Positions 42,053 through 51,743 of a DNA stretch of 64,000 bases are shown here, in pieces (position 1 is the stretch's first letter; each line of letters starts with the position of its first letter). Location: NCBI RefSeq assembly GCF_005503625.1, contig NZ_SCMX01000026.1:1-64000 (forward strand), read 5' to 3'. The position numbers and the translations under genes were made by a program. The notes below the pieces were generated by a model. That model saw only the letters and a list, made by a program, of their open reading frames with translations. It was not told the origin of the DNA and searched no databases. This stretch comes from Cupriavidus sp. 2SB. Its GTDB lineage: Bacteria > Pseudomonadota > Gammaproteobacteria > Burkholderiales > Burkholderiaceae.

Positions 42053-42408
42053 GGCATGTATCGATTCTCGCGAAACTTGCGGTAACCGTGGCGATGGCCG
42101 CCGCATCGCTGGCAGCAGGCGCACAGACCACACAACCGCCACAGACGGAAACGATGCCCGACGCATCGGCCAGCCAGTATCGGCCCAACGATGTGCCGGT
42201 TGGCGACACCACGCGCAACCTGCTCGCCATCCAGCGCAGCGGTACGCAGGCGGGCAAGATGCTGCCGATGACCGGCGAGCAGGCAGCGCTCGGTTATGCG
42301 CGCTACATGCAGAGCTTCAACTACGCGCTGCCGGAATACTTCACCAGCCAGTCCACGGGCAGCCCATTGCGCAGCGGCTCGGCAGCCCAGTCCATCAACG
42401 GGCGGTAG
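42049..42408 (+). CDS. DUF3613-type secreted protein
   Basis: A 119-residue protein with a signal peptide (ending near AAGAQ) and a DUF3613-like core (VGDTTRNLLAIQRSGTQAG; MTGEQAALGYARYMQSF). Such proteins occur in tad loci of Ralstonia, Cupriavidus and Burkholderia, but the role is not known. It overlaps tadD by four bases (ATGA). Confidence 0.82.
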   Translation: MRHVSILAKLAVTVAMAAASLAAGAQTTQPPQTETMPDASASQYRPNDVPVGDTTRNLLAIQRSGTQAGKMLPMTGEQAALGYARYMQSFNYALPEYFTSQSTGSPLRSGSAAQSINGR

Positions 42409-42421
42409 CCAGAGACGCGCC

Positions 42422-44122
42422 ATGGTCCGCCCCGCCGTTCTCCAAGCTCAGCAACGCGGTGCCATCAGCGTGATGGCGGCCGTGCTGATTGCCACCATCG
42501 CCATCGGTGCGCTGGTGTCGATCGACGTCGGCTATGTGTTCTACAGCCAGCGGCAGTTGCAGAAGACGGTGGATCTCGCGGCGTTGTCTGGCGCGCAGCA
42601 ACTGAAACGGGCTGACGACCTGGCCACTACCTCGACCAATGTCCTGGCGTCCGTCAGTGCGGCGGCAAGCCAGAACGGATACGGCAGTGCCGTTGCGGCC
42701 AACTGCGCCGATGCAGCGGTTGGCGCAGCGGATGGCATGCGTACCTGCCTGGGCCTGTGGGACCCCGCCAATCCGGACAATGGTGACAGCGTGCGGCACT
42801 TCACGGGCGCGTACGACGCCGCCCTGGTCTCTCCCAATGCGGTACGCGTGCAGGCCACGCATACCGTGCCGATGATGTTCGTGCTGCCGGGCGGACAGTC
42901 GCGGCAACTGCGGGCCGAGGCGATCGCGGCGGGGAGTCCGCCGGTAGCGTCGCTGTCGCTTGGTAGCGGGCTATTGAACCTGAGCACGGCCAGCAGCGTG
43001 CTGGGGCTGCTACTGGGCAACACGGTCAACCTTTCGATAGCAGACTGGAATGGGCTGGCGAACGCCAATGTCACGCTGGAGCAGTTGCGCCTCAGGCTCG
43101 GTGCCGGGACGGTCGATCAACTACTGAACACCACGTTGTCGATCCAGGACTTTTATGCGCTGGTGCTGAACGCCGCGAGCAAGCAGGCGCTGCTTGGTGC
43201 CGCGCTGGGCAGCCCCGTGACGCAGCTTGGACTCAATGGCATCGGTACGAAGCTGACGTTGCAGCAGTTGCTCGATTTAGGCGTGCTGACGCCTGCGGCA
43301 TCGTCGGCGGCGGAAGTGGGGCTGAATGTGGCGTCGCTGCTGACGGCTGCGGCGTATGTGGCGCGGGGGACCGATGCGGTGGCGTTGAACGTGCCGAATC
43401 TCAACCTCAATATCGGCATAGCGAAGACGTCGGCGACGGCGGCCATGACCGTTATTCAGCCGCCGCAAGTTGCCGTAGGTCCCGCACGCCAGTTGCCCGA
43501 TGGCACGTGGCGGACTACGGCGAGTGCTGCGCAATTGGGTCTCAATCTCAATGTGAACGCTACTGTAGACCTGCTCTTGTTGAAGGCGGAGGTGAATCTG
43601 CCGGTATTGGCCAGGGCGGCCACGGCACAGGCCGATCTCACGGCGCTACAGTGCGCCGCGCAGCCTTCGCAGCGGCGGGCCACGGTCAATGTCTCGACAA
43701 AGCTGCTGGACGCCTGCATGAGCGAAGATGGCCGTCAATGCTCCAACAAGTCTGTGGGCATCGCCAAGGTCTACTTGCTGGGCGCGCAGGTCACCGGTGT
43801 GACAGCGCACCCGACCACGCCCAATCCGGCTTGGCAGTCGTCCAGCCAAATCACCCTTGCGCCGGGCGGCAGCGCCCAGTTGTCGTCGAATACGGCGCTC
43901 GCCGGGGCGGTGGACTCGCTACTAAAGAATCTCAATCCGACGCTGGATACCCCGGTGGCCAACCTGAAACTTGGCGATCTGTTGGACGCGTTGCTGTCTC
44001 CAGTCATCGGGTTGCTAAGCCTCGTGGTGGATTTTCTTGCCAACACCCTCGGCATCAACCTCGCCAACGCCGACCTGCAAGTCAACAGCATCGATTGCAA
44101 CAACGCCGAACTGGTGTACTGA
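42422..44122 (+). CDS. TadG-like pilus protein
   Basis: A 566-residue TadG-family protein. The N-terminal membrane region (RGAISVMAAVLIATIAIGALVSIDVG) and the adjoining VFYSQRQLQKTVDLAALSGAQ segment are the family hallmark. The large periplasmic part contains Leu/Asn-rich repeats (for example LLGLLLGNTVNLSIADWNGL) and ends with a hydrophobic stretch (LLSPVIGLLSLVVDFLANTLG). TadG is thought to anchor the pilus in the periplasm. It is the last structural gene of the locus. Confidence 0.87.
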   Translation: MVRPAVLQAQQRGAISVMAAVLIATIAIGALVSIDVGYVFYSQRQLQKTVDLAALSGAQQLKRADDLATTSTNVLASVSAAASQNGYGSAVAANCADAAVGAADGMRTCLGLWDPANPDNGDSVRHFTGAYDAALVSPNAVRVQATHTVPMMFVLPGGQSRQLRAEAIAAGSPPVASLSLGSGLLNLSTASSVLGLLLGNTVNLSIADWNGLANANVTLEQLRLRLGAGTVDQLLNTTLSIQDFYALVLNAASKQALLGAALGSPVTQLGLNGIGTKLTLQQLLDLGVLTPAASSAAEVGLNVASLLTAAAYVARGTDAVALNVPNLNLNIGIAKTSATAAMTVIQPPQVAVGPARQLPDGTWRTTASAAQLGLNLNVNATVDLLLLKAEVNLPVLARAATAQADLTALQCAAQPSQRRATVNVSTKLLDACMSEDGRQCSNKSVGIAKVYLLGAQVTGVTAHPTTPNPAWQSSSQITLAPGGSAQLSSNTALAGAVDSLLKNLNPTLDTPVANLKLGDLLDALLSPVIGLLSLVVDFLANTLGINLANADLQVNSIDCNNAELVY

Positions 44123-44143
44123 ACCGAATTGAACTGAACCATC

Positions 44144-45511
44144 ATGAAAGCAGAGCGCTGGGCTTACGAGACCCTTGAGGTCTATGTCTGGGAGGGCCAG
44201 TACGAGATTGCCGATCGCGTGGCGCGCTTCCTGACGCCGCTGGGCGCCGAAGTGATTCGCGCCGGGGCGCTCGATGCGCTGCCGCCCGGCGAGGCGCGTG
44301 CAAAGCCGTGCATCGCGGTGATCAGCGCGTCGGTCATCGGGTCCGCCAAGTTCACGTTGGACGGGGAGGCCGCGCACGGCATGCCTGTGATCTGGGTGGG
44401 CGCGCCGGACCGCGAGACCGATCCCGGTCGCTTCCCGGCCGAGTACGCGCACATCCTGCCGCACGACTTTACGGGCGCGGATTTGCGCACGCAGATCGCC
44501 AAGCTGATGCCGCAACTGCTGGCGGCGGCGGAGTCGCGTCCCGACGTGGCGGATCTTGTGGCGGGTTCGCCCGCGATGCTGCAACTGCTGGAGCAGGTGG
44601 ATACGTTTGCGCGCTTCGACAGCAACGTCATGCTCTATGGCGAGACTGGCGCGGGCAAGGAGCGCATCGCGCGGCTATTCCATGAGCGCAACGGCACCTA
44701 TGGCAAGGGCCCGTTCGTGGCGGTGAACTGCGGGGCGATTCCGGACGGGCTGTTCGAGTCGCAGTTCTTCGGCCATGCCAAGGGTGCGTTCACGGGCGCA
44801 ATGTTCGCGCATCGCGGCTACTTCGAGCAGGCCACGGGTGGCACGCTGTTCCTCGACGAAATCGGCGACCTGCCGATGTTCCAGCAGGTCAAGCTGCTGC
44901 GCGTGCTGGAAGAAAACGCGCTGACGCGGCTCGGCTCCACGATGGCCGTGAAGCTCGACTTCCGGTTGGTAGCTGCTACCAACAAGGATCTCCGCGAAGC
45001 CGTGAGTCAGGGACGCTTCCGCGCCGACCTGTACTTCCGGCTGGCCGTGATCGAGTTGCGCATTCCGACGCTGGAAGAACGCGGCCCGGCAGACAAGGTG
45101 GGGCTGCTGCAGTCGTTCCTGCGCCACATGATCGGTGCGGCCACGTACGATGCGCTGCCGCCGATGCCGGACTGGCTCAAGGGCGCCGTGGGGACCGCGT
45201 TCTTCATCGGCAATGTGCGCGAGCTGCGCAACCTGGCCGAACGCGTGGGCATCACGGTGCAGCACTGTGGCGAGTGGGACGAGGAACGCATCCGCCCGTT
45301 GTTTCGCGCCCTGCGTCCTGGCGCATTCGATGGCACCGAGCGCGCCGATCCGCGTGGCGATGCCGAGGAACGGCGTCGCATCATCGCGGCGCTCGATGCC
45401 AATGGCTGGCGGCGTCAGGACACGGCGGCCTGCCTGGGCATCAGCCGCAAGGTGCTCTGGGAAAAGATGCGCAAATTCCAGATTGCGGACAGTGAAGCGG
45501 AGCCAGTCTGA
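44144..45511 (+). CDS. Sigma-54-dependent activator with pseudo-receiver domain
   Basis: A 455-residue enhancer-binding protein. Residues 1-130 are a receiver-like fold without a phosphoacceptor Asp (the strand reads [11 protein letters not shown]). The AAA+ domain has Walker A GETGAGKE (166-173), the sigma-54 loop GAFTGA (214-219) and Walker [14 protein letters not shown] Fis-type helix-turn-helix ends the protein ([20 protein letters not shown]). It follows tadG by 21 bp and is the natural activator for the -24/-12 promoters at 30956, 31417 and 33075. Phosphorylation-independent control is implied. Confidence 0.9.
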   Translation: MKAERWAYETLEVYVWEGQYEIADRVARFLTPLGAEVIRAGALDALPPGEARAKPCIAVISASVIGSAKFTLDGEAAHGMPVIWVGAPDRETDPGRFPAEYAHILPHDFTGADLRTQIAKLMPQLLAAAESRPDVADLVAGSPAMLQLLEQVDTFARFDSNVMLYGETGAGKERIARLFHERNGTYGKGPFVAVNCGAIPDGLFESQFFGHAKGAFTGAMFAHRGYFEQATGGTLFLDEIGDLPMFQQVKLLRVLEENALTRLGSTMAVKLDFRLVAATNKDLREAVSQGRFRADLYFRLAVIELRIPTLEERGPADKVGLLQSFLRHMIGAATYDALPPMPDWLKGAVGTAFFIGNVRELRNLAERVGITVQHCGEWDEERIRPLFRALRPGAFDGTERADPRGDAEERRRIIAALDANGWRRQDTAACLGISRKVLWEKMRKFQIADSEAEPV

Positions 45512-45616
45512 GGGGCGCGCCGGCCCGGCGACGTTATGATGCGGGACCGCGCGGCATTGCCGTGCCTGCTGCGCCACTGCGCCCGCCGTTGCGCCACTAC
45601 GCCCCAAGGAACCGAA

Positions 45617-46762
45617 TTGCGTTTTCTGCACACCGCCGACTGGCATCTGGGTCGGCTTTTCCATGCGCGCAGCCTGATCGAGGATCAGGCTTATGTGCTC
45701 GACCAGTTCGTCACGCTCGTTCGTGACGTACGTCCCGACGCCGTGCTGATTGCCGGCGATGTCTATGACCGTGCCGTTCCGCCGCCCGAGGCCGTGGCAC
45801 TGCTGGACGACGTGCTGGCCCGCATCGTAATTGGCGAGGGCGTGCCAGTGGTGATGATCGCCGGCAACCACGATAGCGCGCAGCGGCTCGATTTCGGCGC
45901 GCGCCTGATGGCGGGGCGCGGATTGCATGTGGCGGGCCGCGTCGGTGCGGCCACCACCTGCGTGACGCTGAGCGATGCGCATGGGGACGTCCGCATCTAC
46001 GCGCTGCCTTACGCGGAACCCGCCGTGGTGCGCGATGCGCTGGGCGTTGACCTGTCATCGCACGAGGCCGCGCTAGGCGCGCAACTGGATGCCATCCGCG
46101 CGGACCACCCGGCGGGTGTGCGATCCGTGGCGGTCGCCCATGCCTTCGTGGTGGGCGGCGCGGTCAGCGAATCGGAGCGCCCGCTGTCAGTGGGCGGCAG
46201 CGGCGCGGTGGCTGCCGAACTGTTCCATGGGTTCGATTTCGTGGCGCTCGGCCACCTGCACCGGCCCCAGACCATTGGCGGGCGGGTGCATTATTCAGGC
46301 TCGCTGCTCAAGTATTCGCTGTCGGAAGCCGATCACAGCAAGAGCGTGTCGCTGATCGAACTTGATGAAGCGGGCGGCGTACGCATCGAACAAATGGCCT
46401 TGCAACCGCGCCGCAACCTGCGCATTCTGAACGGGGAGCTGGCGGCGTTGATCGCGGCCGGTGCCGGAGACGCGCACCGCGACGATTATGTCCACGCCGT
46501 GCTGACCGATATCGGCGCGCTGCTGGACCCCATGGCGCGGCTGCGCGAGGTGTACCCCAACGCGCTGGCCATCGAACGTGCCATCCTCGCCCGCAGTGGG
46601 CAGGCGGGCGAGGCCGGGCGCCAGCTTCGCGAACTCGACACAGGCAGTCTGTTCGCCAATTTTTTCCGCGAAGTGTCTGACGCGGACCTGAACGGCGACC
46701 AGCGCCGCGCACTCGACGATCTGCTCGCGAGCCTGGAGGCATCGGAAAGGGAATCGGCATGA
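45617..46762 (+). CDS. sbcD: Exonuclease SbcCD subunit D
   Basis: A 381-residue Mre11-type metallophosphoesterase with the phosphodiesterase motifs ADWHLG, AGDVYD, AGNHDS and LGHLHRPQ. With SbcC it forms an ATP-dependent nuclease that cleaves hairpins and processes DNA ends. No ATG fits; a TTG at 45617 gives the conserved start (M)RFLHTADWHLG and has an AAGGA ribosome-binding site seven bases upstream. Its stop overlaps the sbcC start (ATGA). Confidence 0.93.
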   Translation: MRFLHTADWHLGRLFHARSLIEDQAYVLDQFVTLVRDVRPDAVLIAGDVYDRAVPPPEAVALLDDVLARIVIGEGVPVVMIAGNHDSAQRLDFGARLMAGRGLHVAGRVGAATTCVTLSDAHGDVRIYALPYAEPAVVRDALGVDLSSHEAALGAQLDAIRADHPAGVRSVAVAHAFVVGGAVSESERPLSVGGSGAVAAELFHGFDFVALGHLHRPQTIGGRVHYSGSLLKYSLSEADHSKSVSLIELDEAGGVRIEQMALQPRRNLRILNGELAALIAAGAGDAHRDDYVHAVLTDIGALLDPMARLREVYPNALAIERAILARSGQAGEAGRQLRELDTGSLFANFFREVSDADLNGDQRRALDDLLASLEASERESA

Positions 46763-49700
46763 AACCGCTTTACCTGAAGCTGCAGGCGTTCGGACCGTTC
46801 GCCGCCACGGAAACCATCGACTTCACCCAGCTGGGTGATCAGGCATTTTTCCTGATCCACGGCCCCACGGGCGCGGGCAAGACCACGCTGCTCGATGCCA
46901 TCTGCTTTGCGCTCTATGGCGATACGTCGGGCGGCGAGCGCAGTCCGCAGGACATGCGCAGTGCGAACGCGGACCCCGCGCTGCGCACCGAGGTCACGCT
47001 GGAGTTCGCGCTGGGATCGATGCACTACCGCGTCACGCGCTCCCCCACGCAGGATCGGCCCAGCCAGCGCGCGGCGGGTGGGTTCGTCAAGGAGACGCCC
47101 AAGGCCCAGCTCGACGTGCAGCTCGACGGCGCGTGGAAGAGCCACGCCAGCCAACCCAACCGGGTGAGCGATGCGGTGCGCGACCTGCTCGGCTTCGACA
47201 GCGCGCAGTTCCGGCAGGTCATCGTCCTGCCCCAGGGCCGTTTCCGCGAACTGCTGACGGCGGATTCGCGCGCGCGCCAGAACATTCTGGAGCGACTGTT
47301 CCACACCGAGCTCTATCGCCGCGTGGAGGAACTGCTCAAGGAGCAGGCCGCTGGCATCCGCCGCGAAGCAGAGAACATCACGCTGCGGCGCAAGGCGCTG
47401 CTGGACCAGTACAAGATGGAATCGGTCGAGGTCATGGCCGGCCAGATCGGCGCACTGCAGGAGACATTGATCGAACTGCTGCGCCGTGAGGATATGGCGC
47501 GCGCCGCCAGCGAGGCCGCGCAGGCGTCGCTGCGCCGCGGCGAACTGGAGAGCACGCAGATCCAGGCGTGGCGCGAGGCCGAAGGCGTTCACGCGGTGTT
47601 TTCCGCGAAGGTGGCCGCCGTGGACGCCGATCGCACGCGTCTGCAGGCTGCGCGGCGCGCGGCGACTGTCACGCCGACCGTGCAGCATCTGGCGTCCGCG
47701 CAGCAAGAGCGTACGGAGGCGGCGTCCGCACTGGTACGCGCCGAAGCGTCGGCAGCAGGTGCCGCGCAGGCTGCCGATGCCGCCGCGCGCACGCTGCAGG
47801 CCGAACAGGCCCGCCACGGCGCACGCCTGGCCGCGCAGCGCACCGTCACCACGCTCGAGAATCTGTTGCCGCAGGCGTGCAAGCTTGGCGTGCTGCGCAA
47901 TGCCGTGGCGCAGGCCGGGACGGAACTGGCGATGTCGCAGGCCGCCTGCACCAAGAAGGTGGAGCAGTTCCAGACGGCCACCGCCGCACTGAAAACCATC
48001 GAAGCCGACGCCGAACACGCCCGTGCAGCCAGTGCGGGACTGCAGGCATTGGAGTTGCGCATCGCCCATGCCCGCGAGCGCGCCGCGCGCATCGGCAAGT
48101 GCCGGCAGATCGAGGCCGGACTGGCTCCGCTGCGACAGGCACTGCTGGGTGCCGCCACGCTCAAGCGCACGGCAACCGAGGCGCGTGACGCGGCGCGGGC
48201 CGCCGTGCAGCAGGCCGAGGTCGACTGGCGATTCGGGCAGGCCGCGCGGCTGGCGGCTGGGTTGCGCCGGGGCGAGCAGTGCCCGGTCTGCGGCGGCAAG
48301 GACCACCCCGCACTGGCGCAACAGACGCTGGCGCTGGTGAGCGATGACGATCTGGATACCGTGCGCGCCACGCTGCGGCAGGCGGAAGACAAACTGGCCG
48401 AAGCGGTAGCGGCGCATCAGCAGGCCGACACACAGGTGCAGCAGGCACAGGCGCGGCTCGCAGACTTGTCCGAGGCCGCTGGCGATGTTTCGGATGCTGG
48501 CGCGCAGGCGCTGGATGCGGAAGTCGCCGCGCTGGCGCAGTCCGTTGCCGTGGCCGCGCAGGCGGCAAAGCGCGCCGAGACGCTGGTCGCACAACTCGCG
48601 CAGGCCCGGACGCATCGCGAGGCATCGGAGGCCGCCGCACAGGCTGCCGATCATGCCGTGCGGGTCGCCGTGGCCCAACACGCGCGCCTCGAAGGGGAAT
48701 GGCAGGCCCAATGCGAGCAGGTGCCCGAAGAATCGCGCGATCCCGATGTCATGCGCGCCACGCTGGAGGCCGCGCGTCGCGAGGCAGGCGCACTGGAAGC
48801 AGCGCTACAGGCCGCACAGGGAGCCGAGCGAGATGCCGTAGCCTTGCGTGCCGCCACGGCAGCGGCGCTGGCATCGGCCAATGCGGGGCTAGCGCAAGCC
48901 GACGCGCGACAAGCCCAACGCGAGGGCGCGTTGGCCGAGGCATTGCAGGCCGCGGCTTTCGCCGATCTCGATGCCTATCGCGCGGCATGCCTGCCCGACG
49001 ACGAACTGGCGGCGCTGGACGAGTCCATCCGCGTGTTCGATGTGGAGTTGGCCAAGGCTACCGAATGGCGCGCCCGCACGGCCGCCATCGCGCAGTCTTT
49101 GCAGACACCAGACCTGCCCGCGCTGCTGGCCACGCGCGACGAGGGCGCGGTCCGGCTGGAAGCCGCTATCCGCGAGCGCAGCGAAGTGGCCGCCCAGCGC
49201 GATGCGCTGCTGCATTGCAAGGGTCAGGTCGATTCGCTGGCGGCGGAAGGCCGCGAGGTGGAGACGCGCTACGCGGTGCTCGGCCGCCTGTCCGAAGTGG
49301 CCAACGGCAACAATCCGCGCCGCATGACCTTCCAGCGCTTTGTGCTGGCCACGCTGCTCGACGAGGTGCTCGAGGCGGCCACGCTGCGGCTGATGCGCAT
49401 GAGCCGAGGCCGCTACGCATTGCAGCGCGTGCGCGAGCAGGGCGACCAGCGTGTGGCGGGCGGACTCGAACTGGAAGTCTTCGATCACGATACCGGCGCC
49501 ACGCGCCCGGCCAATACGCTGTCTGGCGGAGAAGGCTTCCTGGCCTCGCTGTCGCTGGCGCTGGGACTGGCAGACGTGGTGCAGTCGCGCGCCGGCGGCA
49601 TGCAACTCGACACCCTGTTCGTGGACGAAGGCTTTGGCACGCTCGATCCCGAAAGCCTCGATTTTGCGATCCGCACCTTGCTGGATCTGCAGCAGGCCGG

Positions 49701-49812
49701 GCGCCTGGTGGGAATCATTTCCCACGTGACGGAGCTGCGGGAACGGATCGATGTAAGGCTGGAAGTCAGGCCGGGGGTGAGTGGGAGTCAGGCGGTGTTG
49801 AGGATGCCTTGA
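46759..49812 (+). CDS. sbcC: Exonuclease SbcCD subunit C
   Basis: A 1017-residue Rad50-type SMC ATPase. The N-terminal Walker A is GPTGAGKTTLLDAI, long coiled coils flank the zinc hook QCPVCGG near residue 509, and the C-terminal half has the ABC signature TLSGGEGFLASLSLALG and Walker B TLFVDEGFGTLD. It bridges DNA ends and drives SbcD. It overlaps sbcD by four bases and is followed by a composite palindromic repeat. Confidence 0.95.
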   Translation: MKPLYLKLQAFGPFAATETIDFTQLGDQAFFLIHGPTGAGKTTLLDAICFALYGDTSGGERSPQDMRSANADPALRTEVTLEFALGSMHYRVTRSPTQDRPSQRAAGGFVKETPKAQLDVQLDGAWKSHASQPNRVSDAVRDLLGFDSAQFRQVIVLPQGRFRELLTADSRARQNILERLFHTELYRRVEELLKEQAAGIRREAENITLRRKALLDQYKMESVEVMAGQIGALQETLIELLRREDMARAASEAAQASLRRGELESTQIQAWREAEGVHAVFSAKVAAVDADRTRLQAARRAATVTPTVQHLASAQQERTEAASALVRAEASAAGAAQAADAAARTLQAEQARHGARLAAQRTVTTLENLLPQACKLGVLRNAVAQAGTELAMSQAACTKKVEQFQTATAALKTIEADAEHARAASAGLQALELRIAHARERAARIGKCRQIEAGLAPLRQALLGAATLKRTATEARDAARAAVQQAEVDWRFGQAARLAAGLRRGEQCPVCGGKDHPALAQQTLALVSDDDLDTVRATLRQAEDKLAEAVAAHQQADTQVQQAQARLADLSEAAGDVSDAGAQALDAEVAALAQSVAVAAQAAKRAETLVAQLAQARTHREASEAAAQAADHAVRVAVAQHARLEGEWQAQCEQVPEESRDPDVMRATLEAARREAGALEAALQAAQGAERDAVALRAATAAALASANAGLAQADARQAQREGALAEALQAAAFADLDAYRAACLPDDELAALDESIRVFDVELAKATEWRARTAAIAQSLQTPDLPALLATRDEGAVRLEAAIRERSEVAAQRDALLHCKGQVDSLAAEGREVETRYAVLGRLSEVANGNNPRRMTFQRFVLATLLDEVLEAATLRLMRMSRGRYALQRVREQGDQRVAGGLELEVFDHDTGATRPANTLSGGEGFLASLSLALGLADVVQSRAGGMQLDTLFVDEGFGTLDPESLDFAIRTLLDLQQAGRLVGIISHVTELRERIDVRLEVRPGVSGSQAVLRMP

Positions 49813-49836
49813 CGTCCGTTGTCTCGCTCTGTTGTT

Positions 49837-49982
49837 GCTCCCCTCTCCCGCCTAATCTTTCTCCCCTCTCCCGCTTGCGGGAGAGGGGCGGGGGAGAGGG
49901 CCAGCAGTTCAAATTGCGACGCGTCGGCAAGCAGAACCTCCAGCCCTCTCCCCCAACCCCTCTCCCAAAGGGAGAGGGGAGC
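49837..49982. repeat. Composite palindromic repeat, copy 2 (with extra 5' segment)
   Basis: Same architecture and orientation as copy 1: terminal CCCCTCTCCC/GGGAGAGGGG hairpins and an inner GGGGGAGAGGGCC arm with the centre phrase CCAGCAGTTCAAATTG. An additional CTCCCCTCTCCCGC copy separated by CTAATCTTT stands at the left, as if the left arm had been partly duplicated. It lies 25 bp behind sbcC. Confidence 0.9.
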
Positions 49983-50363
49983 AAAGAATAAGCGGGACAG
50001 CGGAGTAACCCCCGCCACATTGCTGCACCGCAAAACGTCCGCTGCGCGATTATCGCCCTTCCCGCGCCAACCCTTATTGCCGCGCGGAAGGGTGGCGTGT
50101 AACCTTTGTTCATTCTGCGAATTGGAGTTCGTATAGCGAACGCGCTTGCGAGCCGTCCCAATAACGCGCAGATTCTCGCAAGGCCGCCAAGAAGACGGCC
50201 GTCAAGACAACTGCAAGTTGGACCCTGTCCTCGTGTGTGATCGGAACGGATCGGCGCACGGACTGGACGCCCGTCTGAGCAGACCACCGGAGACACTCTT
50301 TGCGTGCCGCACTTTGTGGCCGGTCCCGGTGCGATGTCGGACCCCTTCCGTACTGGAACGCAA
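49983..50363. other. Upstream region of the pcaIJF operon
   Basis: 381 bp between repeat copy 2 and pcaI with no gene of its own. It holds a PcaR-type box at 50127-50141. The transcript leader is therefore likely to be about 200 bases long. Confidence 0.55.
50127..50141. promoter_or_regulatory. PcaR-type operator upstream of pcaI
   Basis: GTTCGTATAGCGAAC has GTTCG/CGAAC half-sites with a five-base AT-rich centre, the same plan as the PcaR box of Pseudomonas putida (GTTCGATAATCGCAC). Confidence 0.6.
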
Positions 50364-51047
50364 GTGATCAACAAGCTATATGACTCGGTGGAAGCGGCAG
50401 TGGCCGGTATCCACGATGGCGCCACGATCCTGATCGGTGGTTTTGGCCTGGCAGGTATGCCGGCGGAGCTGATCGATGCACTGATCGCCTCGGGTGCGCG
50501 CGACCTCACCATCGTCAACAACAACGCCGGCAACGGCGATACGGGCCTGGCGGCGCTGCTCAAGACCAAGCGCGTACGCAAGATCATTTGCTCGTTCCCG
50601 CGCCAGGCGGATTCGTATGTGTTCGATTCGCTGTACCACGCAGGCGAAATCGAACTGGAACTGGTGCCGCAGGGCAACCTGGCCGAGCGCATCCGCGCGG
50701 CGGGTGCCGGCATCGGCGGTTTCTTCACGCGCACGGCCTACGGCACCCCGTTGGCTGACGGCAAGGAAACGCGCATCATCGACGGCCAGGGCTACGTGTT
50801 CGAAAGCCCGATCCACGCCGACTTCGCACTGATCAAGGCCGATACCGCCGACCGTTGGGGCAACCTCACTTACCGCAAGACGGCCCGCAACTTCGGCCCG
50901 ATCATGGCGATGGCCGCCAAGTGCGCCATCGTTCAGGTCAGCCATGTGGTGGAGCTGGGCGAGATGGACCCCGAGCACATCGTCACGCCGGGCCTGTTCG
51001 TCAAGCGTGTGGTGAAGGTTGCTGGCGCCGCCGCCAAGGCCGCCTGA
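50364..51047 (+). CDS. pcaI: 3-oxoadipate CoA-transferase subunit A
   Basis: A 227-residue alpha subunit of a succinyl-CoA:3-oxoacid CoA-transferase. The oxyanion/CoA loop GGFGLAGMPAELIDAL and the NNNAGNGDTGLAALL region are typical. With PcaJ it converts beta-ketoadipate to its CoA ester using succinyl-CoA. The GTG at 50364 gives MINKLYDSVEAAV, the usual PcaI N-terminus; ATGs further upstream would add about 20 residues. The order pcaI-pcaJ-pcaF supports the adipate assignment over acetoacetate. Confidence 0.9.
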   Translation: MINKLYDSVEAAVAGIHDGATILIGGFGLAGMPAELIDALIASGARDLTIVNNNAGNGDTGLAALLKTKRVRKIICSFPRQADSYVFDSLYHAGEIELELVPQGNLAERIRAAGAGIGGFFTRTAYGTPLADGKETRIIDGQGYVFESPIHADFALIKADTADRWGNLTYRKTARNFGPIMAMAAKCAIVQVSHVVELGEMDPEHIVTPGLFVKRVVKVAGAAAKAA

Positions 51048-51066
51048 GCGCAAGGAGAAAAATACG

Positions 51067-51714
51067 ATGCAACGCCTGACCCGCGATCAGATGGCCGCCC
51101 GCGTGGCCAAAGACATTCCGGAAGGTGCCGTGGTGAACCTCGGCATCGGCCTGCCCACCCTCGTCGGCAATCACCTGCCGGCCGACCGTGAAATCCTGCT
51201 GCACAGCGAGAACGGCCTGCTCGGCATGGGCTCCGCACCGCCCCCGGGCGAGGAAGACGGCGACCTGATCAACGCCGGCAAGCAGCCCGTGACGATCAAG
51301 GCCGGTGGTTCGTACTTCCACCACGCCGATTCGTTTGCAATGATGCGCGGCGGCCACCTCGACTTTTGCGTGCTGGGCGCGTTCCAGGTGTCGCAGCGTG
51401 GTGACCTGGCCAACTGGCATACCGGCGCGCCGGGCGCCATCCCCGCCGTGGGCGGCGCGATGGACCTCGCCATCGGCGCCAAGCAGGTGTTCGTGATGAT
51501 GGAACACCAGACCAAGCAGGGCGAGAGCAAGGTCGTGGCCGAATGCACGTACCCGCTGACCGGCATCGGCTGCGTGACGCGTATCTATACGGACCTGGCC
51601 ACCATCGACGTGACGCCCGATGGCCTGGTGGCCCGCGATCTCGTCGACGGCCTGTCGTTCGACGAACTGCAACGCCTGACCGGCGTGCCCCTGAAGCAGG
51701 CCGTAGCCGCCTGA
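51067..51714 (+). CDS. pcaJ: 3-oxoadipate CoA-transferase subunit B
   Basis: A 215-residue beta subunit with the catalytic Glu in HSENGLLGMG and the conserved GIGLPTLVGN loop. It forms the active transferase with PcaI. An AAGGAGA ribosome-binding site precedes the ATG, 19 bp behind pcaI. Confidence 0.92.
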   Translation: MQRLTRDQMAARVAKDIPEGAVVNLGIGLPTLVGNHLPADREILLHSENGLLGMGSAPPPGEEDGDLINAGKQPVTIKAGGSYFHHADSFAMMRGGHLDFCVLGAFQVSQRGDLANWHTGAPGAIPAVGGAMDLAIGAKQVFVMMEHQTKQGESKVVAECTYPLTGIGCVTRIYTDLATIDVTPDGLVARDLVDGLSFDELQRLTGVPLKQAVAA

Positions 51715-51743
51715 CCCTCCACCCAGAACGAGTGAGACAGAAC

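Noticed and set aside
46486..48711. Minus-strand open frame of 741 codons inside sbcC
   Set aside because: Low stop frequency in GC-rich DNA explains it; sbcD and sbcC on the plus strand have all catalytic motifs.
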